Shown here: in pieces, positions 1 to 7,177 of the stretch
How positions within the stretch are numbered: position 1 is the stretch's first letter
Layout: each line of letters opens with the position of its first letter
Origin: Streptococcus parasuis
GTDB lineage: Bacteria > Bacillota > Bacilli > Lactobacillales > Streptococcaceae
Assembly: GCF_021654455.1 (NCBI RefSeq)
Contig: NZ_AP024276.1
Span: 1,860,001-1,924,000 of the forward strand
DNA: 64,000 nucleotides
Direction: 5' to 3'
Notes under the pieces: model-generated
Seen by the model: only the letters and a program-made list of their open reading frames with translations
Databases searched by the model: none
What the model was told of the DNA's origin: nothing
Translations under genes and position numbers: made by a program

Positions 1-526
1 CAGCAACTGACATTAAGGGATCAATAATAGTCATATTGGTAAATTTCATTATAATTGCCCCTAATAGAACGACTAGCCATCCCAATACATCTTCAAGCAT
101 ATGTAAATTTACTGCTTTTTGATTAAGTGACTCGCCTGACCTTGTAAAATAAGTAGCGCCTGCATTCACTGCTACACCAACGATGGCAAAAATAATCATA
201 CCGTCATAATGTACATCCACAGGTGTCGCGATTCGCATGACACCGTTATATAAGGTGATTATTGAACCTACGACCAATACTGTTGTTGTCACCAAACTTC
301 CTAATACAGAATATCTACTATATCCAAATGTATAAGCAATATCTGGTTTTTGCTTACTTTTCTTTTCTAATAAATAAGAGATCGCAATACTGATGGCATC
401 ACCTAAATCGTGTATGGCATCTGATATAATTGCTATACTCCCTGTCAATAGTCCGCCAAGTATTTCAAAAATTGTAAATGATAAATTTAATAGTAAAGCT
501 ATCAAAATATTTCTTTCAGTTTTCAT
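1..526 (-). CDS. Cation diffusion facilitator (CDF) metal efflux protein, 5' part only
   Basis: I translated this directly from the complement: ATG at 526-524, open to the window edge (175 codons). The protein starts MKTERNILIALLLNLSF and has several hydrophobic segments. It shows two histidine-aspartate metal sites of CDF transporters: H39-xxx-D43 in SDAIHDLGD, and a second H-xxx-D in LHMLEDVLG near residue 145. The family is a proton antiporter that exports Zn(II), Cd(II), Co(II) or similar ions across the cytoplasmic membrane. It is divergent from a MerR-family gene and has a MerR-type promoter with a 19-bp spacer, so metal- or stress-induced expression is likely. The C-terminal part lies outside the window. 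The metal cannot be told from sequence. Confidence 0.85.
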   Translation of the reverse strand, partial: MKTERNILIALLLNLSFTIFEILGGLLTGSIAIISDAIHDLGDAISIAISYLLEKKSKQKPDIAYTFGYSRYSVLGSLVTTTVLVVGSIITLYNGVMRIATPVDVHYDGMIIFAIVGVAVNAGATYFTRSGESLNQKAVNLHMLEDVLGWLVVLLGAIIMKFTNMTIIDPLMSVA

Positions 527-585
527 TAAGTACAACTCCCTTCAAAAATGAGCTAGAAATTAGATAAACATTTTGGTATACTTGT

Positions 586-616
586 AATATAAACTATACC
601 TTTACGGTAATGTCAA
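586..616 (-). promoter_or_regulatory. MerR-type promoter of the CDF gene (19-bp spacer with central dyad)
   Basis: On the minus strand there is -35 TTGACA (616-611), a 19-bp spacer and -10 TATATT (591-586). Inside the spacer is the dyad TACC-N5-GGTA (597-609). A spacer 2 bp over optimum with a central dyad is the hallmark of promoters activated by MerR-family proteins through DNA untwisting. The ribosome binding site of the divergent merR gene (AGAGG, 616-620) overlaps the -35 box. Confidence 0.7.
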
Positions 617-626
617 GAGGAATTTC

Positions 627-1397
627 ATGAAATCTTTTTTAACAATCGGTCAACTTAGTAAACTATCGAATATACACATTAAGGCTCTACGTTACTATGA
701 ATCCATTAATATTTTAGAACCAACATACATCGATCCAAATAACTCATATAGGTACTATTCTCATGCTACCGTCCTATATGTAAAAACTATTAAAATATGC
801 GCTGACTACGGGATTCCACTAAAGACATTTCGTCATTTTATCAACGAAAAAAATGAAATACTAATGGATGAAATACTGCAGTTAGCACAAAAAATTATAG
901 AAGAAAAAGAACAGACTCTAAAAAAAGATAAAGCCCATATAGAAGATTTTAAATTGCAAATTAAACTATCAAAGCAGTTAGATCAAACATCTCACTATCA
1001 TATGGAAACTAATGATGAGGATTATCTATTAATTCCTTTCGAAGGGGAGATGCTATCTGATGATTATTATGTTAAGATAAATGATATACTTACTGCGTTA
1101 TCGTTGTCGTCAGCAGCTTTCAATCAAAGAGTTGGATGCTATTTTAAAAGGAGTAAAGATTCTTGGATACAGTATTTAGCTTGCAAAATAAAGCATTTTT
1201 CTAATCATAAACTAGAAAATACACTCTGCCTAAAGGGGGCTCATGTACACGGAGAGCACATCACAAAGGAAAATATCATTCAAAGGATTAATGAGCTAAA
1301 TACCGATCAAGATATTCAAGAAATACTAATCTTAGAAACTATCGAAAGTCCTTATAAGTTTACTAACCCTCACTTAGAATTAAGATATTTTTTATGA
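627..1397 (+). CDS. MerR-family transcriptional regulator with a long C-terminal effector region
   Basis: 256 aa. Residues 1-72 form a MerR winged HTH (IGQLSKLSNIHIKALRYYESINIL, then the wing with NSYRYYS). Residues 75-120 form a charged helix typical of the dimerisation coiled coil. Residues 125-256 are a larger domain with no cysteine cluster like that of ZntR or CueR, so it may bind an organic ligand or an atypical metal site. The start ATG has AGAGG 6 nt upstream. It is divergent from the CDF efflux gene, whose 19-bp-spacer promoter carries a dyad in the right place for this regulator. I infer that it activates the CDF gene. The inducer is unknown. Confidence 0.75.
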   Translation: MKSFLTIGQLSKLSNIHIKALRYYESINILEPTYIDPNNSYRYYSHATVLYVKTIKICADYGIPLKTFRHFINEKNEILMDEILQLAQKIIEEKEQTLKKDKAHIEDFKLQIKLSKQLDQTSHYHMETNDEDYLLIPFEGEMLSDDYYVKINDILTALSLSSAAFNQRVGCYFKRSKDSWIQYLACKIKHFSNHKLENTLCLKGAHVHGEHITKENIIQRINELNTDQDIQEILILETIESPYKFTNPHLELRYFL

Positions 1398-1690
1398 AAC
1401 GATTACACCTCTTCTCCTATTCGATATAACCATGCACATTATTTAATCTCAAAAAATCTCAACTCCGAAGTACTCCAAGAAGTCTTGGAGACAATTGACA
1501 TTTGTAAAAAATGGCAAACTACCTACCACCTTTCTTATCACTATCGGAGATACTGGCGAAAGGTTCTTATCCGCCTAAGAACGAAGGGAATACTTTTTAG
1601 AGACCAAAGAAGTTTGTAAACTATTTGGTAATAAAATGATGCTGATGAAAATCAATGTATCTAATATTTCTAGACTGGACTTGAAAGAAC
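1398..1690 (+). other. Decayed coding remnant (frameshifted), unrecognised
   Basis: Behind the merR stop a frame stays open from 1398 to 1619. From about residue 7 it has protein-like composition (PIRYNHAHYL, then a basic YHYRRYWRK region). From 1582 a different frame continues with protein-like sequence (REYFLETKEVCKLFG). There is no start codon with a ribosome binding site. I read this as the tail of a degraded gene overlapping the broken end of the PHP gene on the other strand, marking a deletion junction. The family is not recognised and the call is tentative. Confidence 0.3.
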
Positions 1691-2267
1691 CTTCATTGAC
1701 ACTCACTAGATTATAATCAAGCCAATCCTGCATAGTTTTAAATTTATTATCTGGGAAAGCTATCAAAACATGTACTCGATCTGCACAAGAAATTTCCACT
1801 CCATTTATTACTTCAATATACTCTTTACATTTATTCTGAGATAATTCAGATACTAATTTAATAGCAGTTTTTAATTTTTTTATACCTAATATGGTATTAT
1901 GGTCTGATACTACAACCACTGATATGTTTTCATTGTAAAGATTTTGAACAAGCGTTAAAAATGAAATCTTTTCTATTTCACTATCAAATCCACTATCAAG
2001 GTAGTTTTCATATAAAATCTTTTCATGTTTATCTGTCTTAAATAATTCATTCGGAAATATTTTTTGATTTCTAACCTCTTCAATATAGTCATCAATGGTT
2101 AAATTATTCCAATCATTTTCTGGTAACTCTTTCCATCTTTTAAATAATCTATAATCATGGGATTCTGGAGTATGTACATGAAACAAAGTCTTACGATAAC
2201 TTCCAAATTTATTTTTTTCATCACTAATTTTTCTATATGCATGTTTTGCTTCTAAATTATTTTTCAT
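1575..2267 (-). pseudogene. N-terminal fragment of a PHP-domain / TrlF-like AAA protein
   Basis: 230 aa remain. Residues 1-195 look like a PHP metallo-phosphoesterase domain: FHVHTPESHDY near residue 30 (HxH metal ligands), VVSDHNTI near 120, NGVEIS near 155 and HVLIAFP near 167. TrlF-type proteins continue with a long SMC-like ATPase region of several hundred residues. Here the frame ends after SLEILD with an unrelated hydrophobic tail, so the ATPase part has been lost. The right-hand neighbours are an SOS-like operon on the same strand. TrlF-like proteins are often found in defence-type cargo, so this could be the relic of such a gene. The domain call is good; the full-length parent is inferred. 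Confidence 0.55.
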
Positions 2268-2299
2268 CTCTCTCTCTTTTATGATTTTCCATATACTAC

Positions 2300-2593
2300 T
2301 TAGATACTAGTAGTACATTGACCAGTATATCTAAACTTACAAATATTTTTATTATCTGAATCCAAGGTGACCTGAAAATAGAAATAATGGTCTCGGCCAT
2401 CTACAGATTTTTGCTTATTGAGCCTAAAGTAATTTTTATGAGATAAAGCCATAGACAATAGAATATCATCAATGATAAAAGTTAATGGCGTGTTATCTGC
2501 TGAGTAGCGATAAAAATCTTCTTCAAATTTGATGTAGCTCTCTGAAAAATAATCTATCTGTAGCTTGTCTTTGTAAAGCTCTCTCCTATTCAT
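2300..2593 (-). CDS. Small conserved-looking protein at the end of the Y-polymerase operon
   Basis: 97 aa, acidic to neutral, no membrane segment and no signal peptide. It overlaps the 3' end of the YolD-like gene by 8 bp, so the two are probably translated together. Small proteins like this (possibly the DUF5960 type) follow Y-family polymerase genes in streptococcal mobile elements; I recognise the context rather than a motif. No function can be given. It is the last intact member of the 5054-2300 operon. Confidence 0.6.
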   Translation of the reverse strand: MNRRELYKDKLQIDYFSESYIKFEEDFYRYSADNTPLTFIIDDILLSMALSHKNYFRLNKQKSVDGRDHYFYFQVTLDSDNKNICKFRYTGQCTTSI

Positions 2594-2948
2594 CTTCTCC
2601 TCCCTCTACTAATTGAATATCTAAAATAGCATTAACGTTAATCAAATGAAATCGACTATCTGATTTAACCACTATTTCATCTTTGGATATTTCTGTCACC
2701 TGTCCTTGATAGGTGACTTTTTGATTATCTTTTTTTACGTTAAATTGACCTGTATGCTGACCTATGTAGAGTTGTGAGATAAGAGTTAGCTTGTCGAGCA
2801 AGCTAAGTTCATCTGTAAACTGTATTTTGTGTTTTTCTTCATCCAATGATGTGGTATGTTCTGACAAGAAAAAGCCCATCCACTTCATCATACCACGGTC
2901 TTGGTGTTCTCTTGCTGATTGAAAAGGTAAGTAACTTCTATCTATCAC
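2586..2948 (-). CDS. YolD-like protein
   Basis: 120 aa. The N-terminus (IDRSYLPFQSAREHQDRGMMKWMGFFLSEH) has the R-G-x-x-K-W pattern of the YolD-like family, whose members sit next to UmuC/DinB-type polymerase genes in Firmicutes. The C-terminal half looks like a small beta-rich fold (VTYQGQVTEISKDEIVVKS). The start overlaps the stop of the upstream polymerase gene at 2948, which indicates translational coupling. It probably modulates the polymerase, but the biochemical role of YolD proteins is not established. Confidence 0.7.
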   Translation of the reverse strand: MIDRSYLPFQSAREHQDRGMMKWMGFFLSEHTTSLDEEKHKIQFTDELSLLDKLTLISQLYIGQHTGQFNVKKDNQKVTYQGQVTEISKDEIVVKSDSRFHLINVNAILDIQLVEGGEDE

Positions 2949-4363
2949 TAGTTTAATCCGTCCAATCCTCCTGCTGAGTGACCACCAACCAATTTACTTC
3001 TAGCTATTACTCGTGAACCTTCTGATAAAGCATTAGCTTTCAATAAAGAAGTAAAGCCAAATTGTTGTCTGATGGTATCAATCGCTGATTGGAGTTTTTC
3101 TTCTTTCTCAATTTTTTCAATATCATCAAATAGAGAGATAAGTCCGAAGGATTCGTCTACTAATTGAGAATAATAAACGCTGACACTTCTAATAGCACCA
3201 GAACTATATTTCTTATGAAAAAGGGACAAAACATAATTTTTTAGCGTTTCTGTCTGATTAGTAGGTTCAATCTTCATCTGAGCATGAATACTCTTCTTAT
3301 TCTCACTACGTGAATATCCCACTCCTATAGAAACACAGGTAGTCTTCTTACCTACTTTTCTGAGCCTTACAGCTACTTGTTCAGCCATTTCAGAAAGAAC
3401 TATTTCAATCTCTCTCTGTATGATATAGTCCCTTGGTAAAACCTGTGAATTACCTATCCCATTTGATTTTGGTTTGTAGGGTTTGTGGACATTACTTTCA
3501 TCAATCCCATTCGCATGAAAAAAGAGGTCAACACCATTAACGCCTAAATGAGCTTTAAGAATATCTGGATTACTATTGGCCAACTCTTTGATAGACATAA
3601 TACCTAGTGCATTGAGGCGCTTTTTCATCCGACTACCAATCCCCCAGAAGTCTGTCATTTCTGGAATACCCCAAACCTTGGTTTCCACATCTCCATAAGA
3701 CCAATTGGCACGCATGGTTTTTGTCTTTTTGGCTTCATTATCCAAAGCCAATTTGGCCAATAGAGGATTACTGTTTGACATACCAACCGTTGAATAAACT
3801 CCTGTCTGTCGAAAAATATCATGTTGTATCTTACTAGAAATCATATCCAATTTAACTTTTCGCGACAAGTTCTTATCAGGTACAAAATAATTGAGTGAGC
3901 CTGTCAGGTCAATAAATCCCTCATCGATCGAATAAGGAAGAATATCTTCTGGACTACCATAATTTTGTAAAATATGTTGAATTTCTATATTTTTTTCTAT
4001 GTATAAACTCATTCGAGGTGGAACTATAAAAGTCACCTTTGCCCATTCTTCAATATAACGGACATATTCTGGCGTAATCTCAATTCCCTGTCGCTTGGCA
4101 TTATAGTATGAAAACTTTCGGGTATGAATATCAAAAGGCAAATCATACACTCGTCCTACATTACTTTTGCCAAAGACTTTTTTGAACATAGGTGATGAAG
4201 CTAAAATTAAACCATTAGAATTATCTGCTCTACTCATCACACACAGAGAAGTCTTTAAAGGGTGTAGTCCTCGCTTTACACATTCAACACTAGCATAAAA
4301 GGACTTCATATCAATAAAGGCAATATCACTTTTAGGCTCTCTTGAATAGTCAAAATAGCCCAT
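2948..4363 (-). CDS. Y-family DNA polymerase (UmuC/DinB-like)
   Basis: 471 aa, a normal length for Gram-positive UvrX/UmuC-type translesion polymerases. Near the N-terminus AFIDMKSFYASVEC carries the first catalytic aspartate and the steric-gate region. YSIDEGFIDLTG near residue 146 carries the second acidic pair. An HhH-like segment follows (FWGIGSRMKKRLNALGI), then the little-finger region. It lies 4 bp after the S24 repressor gene and shares its promoter. Expression is therefore expected when that repressor cleaves itself after DNA damage. Mobile-element copies of such polymerases are known to raise mutation and damage tolerance in the host. Confidence 0.9.
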   Translation of the reverse strand: MGYFDYSREPKSDIAFIDMKSFYASVECVKRGLHPLKTSLCVMSRADNSNGLILASSPMFKKVFGKSNVGRVYDLPFDIHTRKFSYYNAKRQGIEITPEYVRYIEEWAKVTFIVPPRMSLYIEKNIEIQHILQNYGSPEDILPYSIDEGFIDLTGSLNYFVPDKNLSRKVKLDMISSKIQHDIFRQTGVYSTVGMSNSNPLLAKLALDNEAKKTKTMRANWSYGDVETKVWGIPEMTDFWGIGSRMKKRLNALGIMSIKELANSNPDILKAHLGVNGVDLFFHANGIDESNVHKPYKPKSNGIGNSQVLPRDYIIQREIEIVLSEMAEQVAVRLRKVGKKTTCVSIGVGYSRSENKKSIHAQMKIEPTNQTETLKNYVLSLFHKKYSSGAIRSVSVYYSQLVDESFGLISLFDDIEKIEKEEKLQSAIDTIRQQFGFTSLLKANALSEGSRVIARSKLVGGHSAGGLDGLN

Positions 4364-4367
4364 GAGT

Positions 4368-5054
4368 TTACCCTCCCACTACTGGCATGAAATGACCTAT
4401 GATTTTACCAACAATTCTTGGATTATCTTCTGCTGAGGCAAACATATCTGAATAATCAGGATTCAGGGACACAAGACGATATCCTTCATCTTCTAGATAA
4501 ACTTTCTTGATATAGGCTCTCTCATTCCAAACGACAGCATAGACAGCACCATCATAATCAAAGCCTCCTTCACGAATCAATGCTACTTCGCCACTTAGAT
4601 AAACAGGTTCCATGGAATCTCCTTTAATCCAAGTTGCCACGTCATATGAATAATCCTTTTCCGAAAAAACTTCAACCGATTCGGATTCACCATAAATACT
4701 TTCACCAATACCTGCTGAAAGGGCTACCTCATCAAGAACATGTATAGAATAGAGCTCAACAACATTATCCTGTTGTTGTACTGTCAAAAGGTCTTCTGCA
4801 TAGTCTTCAACCTTCTCACGATTGATAGCATTGAGTTGTAAATAAGTTTTTACAATTTTATACTCTGATTCAAAATAGCTAGTAGGTACTCCTAAAATAT
4901 CAGCTAACTTATCAATATTTTTACCATTTGGTTTTGTTTTCCCGTTCTCCCAAGTAAAATAAGATTGCCGAGAAATACCTAATTGACGGGCTATTTCCGC
5001 TTGGCTGATTTTCAATTCGGAACGCCGTTTTTTTAAAACTTCTGGTGAAAACAT
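4368..5054 (-). CDS. XRE-S24 self-cleaving repressor (LexA/HdiR-like)
   Basis: 228 aa. Residues 5-60 are an XRE helix-turn-helix (ISQAEIARQLGISRQSYFTWENGKT). Residues 100-228 are a peptidase S24 domain. The expected cleavage site is A114-G115 (LSAGIGE), the catalytic serine S147 (GDSMEPVY) and the catalytic lysine K183 or K184 (AYIKKVY). Such proteins repress their own operon until RecA-stimulated self-cleavage. It is the first gene of an operon with the Y-family polymerase. Two long dyads sit over its promoter. Within the ICE it could also tie element transfer to DNA damage, but that is inference because a second repressor (6231-6569) faces the transfer operon. Confidence 0.88.
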   Translation of the reverse strand: MFSPEVLKKRRSELKISQAEIARQLGISRQSYFTWENGKTKPNGKNIDKLADILGVPTSYFESEYKIVKTYLQLNAINREKVEDYAEDLLTVQQQDNVVELYSIHVLDEVALSAGIGESIYGESESVEVFSEKDYSYDVATWIKGDSMEPVYLSGEVALIREGGFDYDGAVYAVVWNERAYIKKVYLEDEGYRLVSLNPDYSDMFASAEDNPRIVGKIIGHFMPVVGG

Positions 5055-5122
5055 ATTGCCTCCTATTTTTCTTTAACATTTAGTGACGGAATTTATTTTG
5101 AAAAGTCATTTCCAATACCACA

Positions 5123-5178
5123 ATATTGTCAGTTTTTCAACTGACAATATTATATAAAAAAAGTGGACAATTGTCCAC
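5123..5178 (-). promoter_or_regulatory. Promoter and two operator dyads of the S24 repressor operon
   Basis: On the minus strand there is -35 TGGACA (5177-5172), a 17-bp spacer and -10 TATAAT (5154-5149). A perfect 16-bp palindrome GTGGACAATTGTCCAC (5163-5178) covers the -35. A second dyad (5123-5150; arms ATATTGTCAGTT, 4-nt loop) covers the region from the -10 to the transcription start. Both contain TTGTC/GACAA cores. This is the layout of an autoregulated repressor. The second dyad could also fold as an RNA hairpin at the 5' end of the mRNA. Confidence 0.65.
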
Positions 5179-5288
5179 CAATAATTATATATTGCTTTGT
5201 TAAATCATTTAAACCTAATAACATTTATACCATACGCTTCTAAATTTCTTTGTCCAAGGGATTTAATAGGTAAATAATGACCTACTTT

Positions 5289-6083
5289 TTAGATTACTAA
5301 ATTTTGACCACAGGATAAATAGTCTAGATTATTCATCTGTTTTGACATATATTTAAAAGCTTTTTTACCAGTACAATGGCAGGTGTAAAAGCGAATATTT
5401 TTGTAATTTTTTAGTCTCAATGCTAAATCATTTAATAGCTTAGAATTAACCGTTATTTTTGTCACTGGGTTAAAAAGATGAAAACCACCAATACAATAAT
5501 TCGGATTATAGTTATTAGCTTTTTCTATAATATTAACAATACCTGAATGTCCACATCCTGTAAATATAACTTTTTCATTTTCTGAAATTAAGAGATTCTG
5601 CTCGTGATTAAAATTATCCCTTCCATTACTATCATAAAGAGATTCATTAGCTGTAGAATAAAATTGATTTTTATTTTCCACGGTAAATAGTGACAATTCC
5701 TCATCAATCCTAAAATCTCCATCTATTAGTTTAACTTGCGGGTGTAGAGATAAACGTTTATCAATTCCCACAGGAATTTTAATTCCCAAAACCTTAATAT
5801 AATGCTGTTCAAAAGCTTGTCTTTGAACATAAACTGTTGCTATTTTATTGATTTCTAAAAAATTCTTCATAGCACCTCCATGGTCAACATGTCCGTGTGA
5901 AATAATGACAGAATCAACTTTTTTTAAGTCAATATTTCTTTTTTTAGCATTTTTAAATAAAGTTTGGTCGGGTCCTAAATCAAATAAGAGGTTGTGCTTT
6001 TTAGTTTCTACATAGAGTGACAAACCATGTTTAGCCTTCAAATCTGAAGTTGATACATTTTCTACTAAAGCTGTTATTTTCAT
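5289..6083 (-). CDS. Metallo-beta-lactamase-fold hydrolase
   Basis: 264 aa. The metal-binding motif SHGHVDHGG gives H63, H65, D67 and H68. Further ligands are likely in FTGCGHSGI (near residue 177) and GGFHLF (near 200). The layout resembles the MBL group related to the 7,8-dihydropterin-6-methyl-4-(beta-D-ribofuranosyl)aminobenzene 5'-phosphate synthase-like proteins. No signal peptide, so cytoplasmic. It lies alone between the two ICE repressor genes, so it is cargo or an accessory regulator. The substrate is unknown. Confidence 0.75.
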   Translation of the reverse strand: MKITALVENVSTSDLKAKHGLSLYVETKKHNLLFDLGPDQTLFKNAKKRNIDLKKVDSVIISHGHVDHGGAMKNFLEINKIATVYVQRQAFEQHYIKVLGIKIPVGIDKRLSLHPQVKLIDGDFRIDEELSLFTVENKNQFYSTANESLYDSNGRDNFNHEQNLLISENEKVIFTGCGHSGIVNIIEKANNYNPNYCIGGFHLFNPVTKITVNSKLLNDLALRLKNYKNIRFYTCHCTGKKAFKYMSKQMNNLDYLSCGQNLVI

Positions 6084-6230
6084 ATACTAGACTCCTAATT
6101 AATTTCTTTTCATTGTAACTACCAGATAATTCTAATTCTGAGCACTATTAATATTTTATTTTTTAATAATAATTTCTATACATTACTCAATTTTTACTCT
6201 TGAGAAATAGTCTATTATTTCTTATTAACA

Positions 6231-6569
6231 TCAAACAATTTCTGACTTTTTTTTCATAAAATCAAGAAGTTCTTGCTTAAAAACTACTTTTTCTTCATCT
6301 GTCATATTAAGAGAAATAGTACGGTAAAGCATTTCAATTTCTGAAAGCTCTACTTCTTCACTTGACCGATAGTTTGTATTACCAACTAAGTAATCAACTG
6401 TAACATTGAAAAATGAAGCTAGTTTAGTAATAACATTTTTTGTTGGATTTGCTGATTCCATTTCCCATTTTGCATAAGCTTGTTGGGAAATATCAAATTT
6501 TTCTGCCATATCCTTCTGAGTTAAGTTAGCCTCTAAACGTAAGGCTTTTAAACGTTCTGGGAATCCCAT
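6231..6569 (-). CDS. cI-like XRE repressor of the transfer operon
   Basis: 112 aa. Residues 6-62 form an XRE helix-turn-helix (LTQKDMAEKFDISQQAYAKWE). The C-terminus is short, with no S24 or ImmA-type cleavage domain. The start ATG has AAGAGGT upstream. It lies beside the transfer-operon promoter at 6613, which carries two ACAAC/GTTGT dyads, so it is the likely repressor of transfer. In ICEBs1 and ICESt3 relatives such repressors are removed by a partner metalloprotease. None is seen here, so release of repression may work through the S24 protein or another signal. Confidence 0.8.
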   Translation of the reverse strand: MGFPERLKALRLEANLTQKDMAEKFDISQQAYAKWEMESANPTKNVITKLASFFNVTVDYLVGNTNYRSSEEVELSEIEMLYRTISLNMTDEEKVVFKQELLDFMKKKSEIV

Positions 6570-6612
6570 GAGTAACCTCTTGTTAATTTTTTTCGTTTTT
6601 TTGATAAAAGGA

Positions 6613-6664
6613 TTGACACTACAACTTTTATGTTGTATAATGTTTTTAACAACTTAAAAGTTGT
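6613..6664 (+). promoter_or_regulatory. Main promoter of the transfer operon with two repressor operators
   Basis: Consensus promoter: TTGACA (6613-6618), 17-bp spacer, TATAAT (6636-6641). Operator 1, ACAAC-N6-GTTGT (6621-6636), fills the spacer. Operator 2, ACAACTT-AA-AAGTTGT (6649-6664), sits at the transcription start. The two centres are 28 bp apart. A perfect promoter covered by paired dyads indicates tight repression by a dimeric HTH protein, most likely the neighbouring cI-like protein. Confidence 0.8.
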
Positions 6665-6788
6665 ATAGGTTTCAAAAAATAATAAGCATTATCCGAAACC
6701 AAACAATGTCCCTTGAAATCTCAATAAAAAATGTGCGTCTGACAACCAGAGGACTGACCGACAAACACACAATAAACTTCGTAACCTT

Positions 6789-6816
6789 ATTGTATCACAC
6801 CTGTCATAAATGTCAA
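6789..6816 (-). promoter_or_regulatory. Counter-directed promoter reading toward the cI-like repressor
   Basis: On the minus strand there is TTGACA (6816-6811), a 16-bp spacer ending in TGA, and TACAAT (6794-6789), so the -10 is of the extended TGn type. A transcript starting near 6782 would cross the transfer promoter and its operators and enter the repressor gene with a leader of about 210 nt. It faces the 6613 promoter, so the two transcripts overlap over about 130 bp. Confidence 0.6.
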
Positions 6817-7120
6817 GTCCGTGTACTGGTTGGAGATGGATTCTGCATCTATGTAGATATCCACACGCATATCGGACTTTAGCACTTTTCCGAATAGTAA
6901 AGTGAACTGGCTTTGCGACTAACGCATAAGAGAATCTTCGAGATACGAGTATCGGTCTGGCGGATTGGCTGGGAAAGCGATGGTAATTGATGCAATGCAC
7001 CTTGCTAAACGTTGCCACCGTGAGAAAGAATGCTCTTCTTTCTCAACCAAATAACTATTGATGAAGACTTGCCATGACAAGACGGGAAATCTTCGAGCAA
7101 GTTTCATCTCTTAACACATA

Positions 7121-7158
7121 AGCTACTAGTCTGACATCGCCTTCTACTAGTAGCTTTT
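7121..7158 (+). terminator. Terminator-like hairpin before the transfer genes (possible attenuator)
   Basis: Perfect 10-bp stem AGCTACTAGT (7121-7130) / ACTAGTAGCT (7146-7155) with a 15-nt loop and a short TTTT tail. It lies directly ahead of the ribosome binding site (AAAGGAAAG, 7168-7176) of the first transfer gene. It is either a premature terminator at the end of the leader or a structure masking that site. Confidence 0.5.
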
Positions 7159-7177
7159 ACTATTTAGAAAGGAAAGC

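Larger units (their letters stand above)
6665..7177 (+). other. Long untranslated leader of the transfer operon, probably structured
   Basis: About 510 nt separate the transfer promoter from the first credible start codon (7178). No credible gene is present on either strand; the open frames here lack ribosome binding sites and have unlikely composition. What can be seen is a 10-bp perfect stem at 7021-7045 (TGAGAAAGAA / TTCTTTCTCA, 5-nt loop), repeats of ATCTTCGAG near 6933 and 7089, and a terminator-like hairpin at 7121-7158. Local GC is higher than in the flanking genes. I read this as a structured leader, possibly an attenuator or a small RNA. No Rfam family is recognised. Confidence 0.5.

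Noticed and set aside
6661..7107. Open frames on both strands in the transfer leader (73, 109 and 62 codons)
   Set aside because: None has a ribosome binding site; composition is unlike real proteins; they overlap each other and the leader structures.
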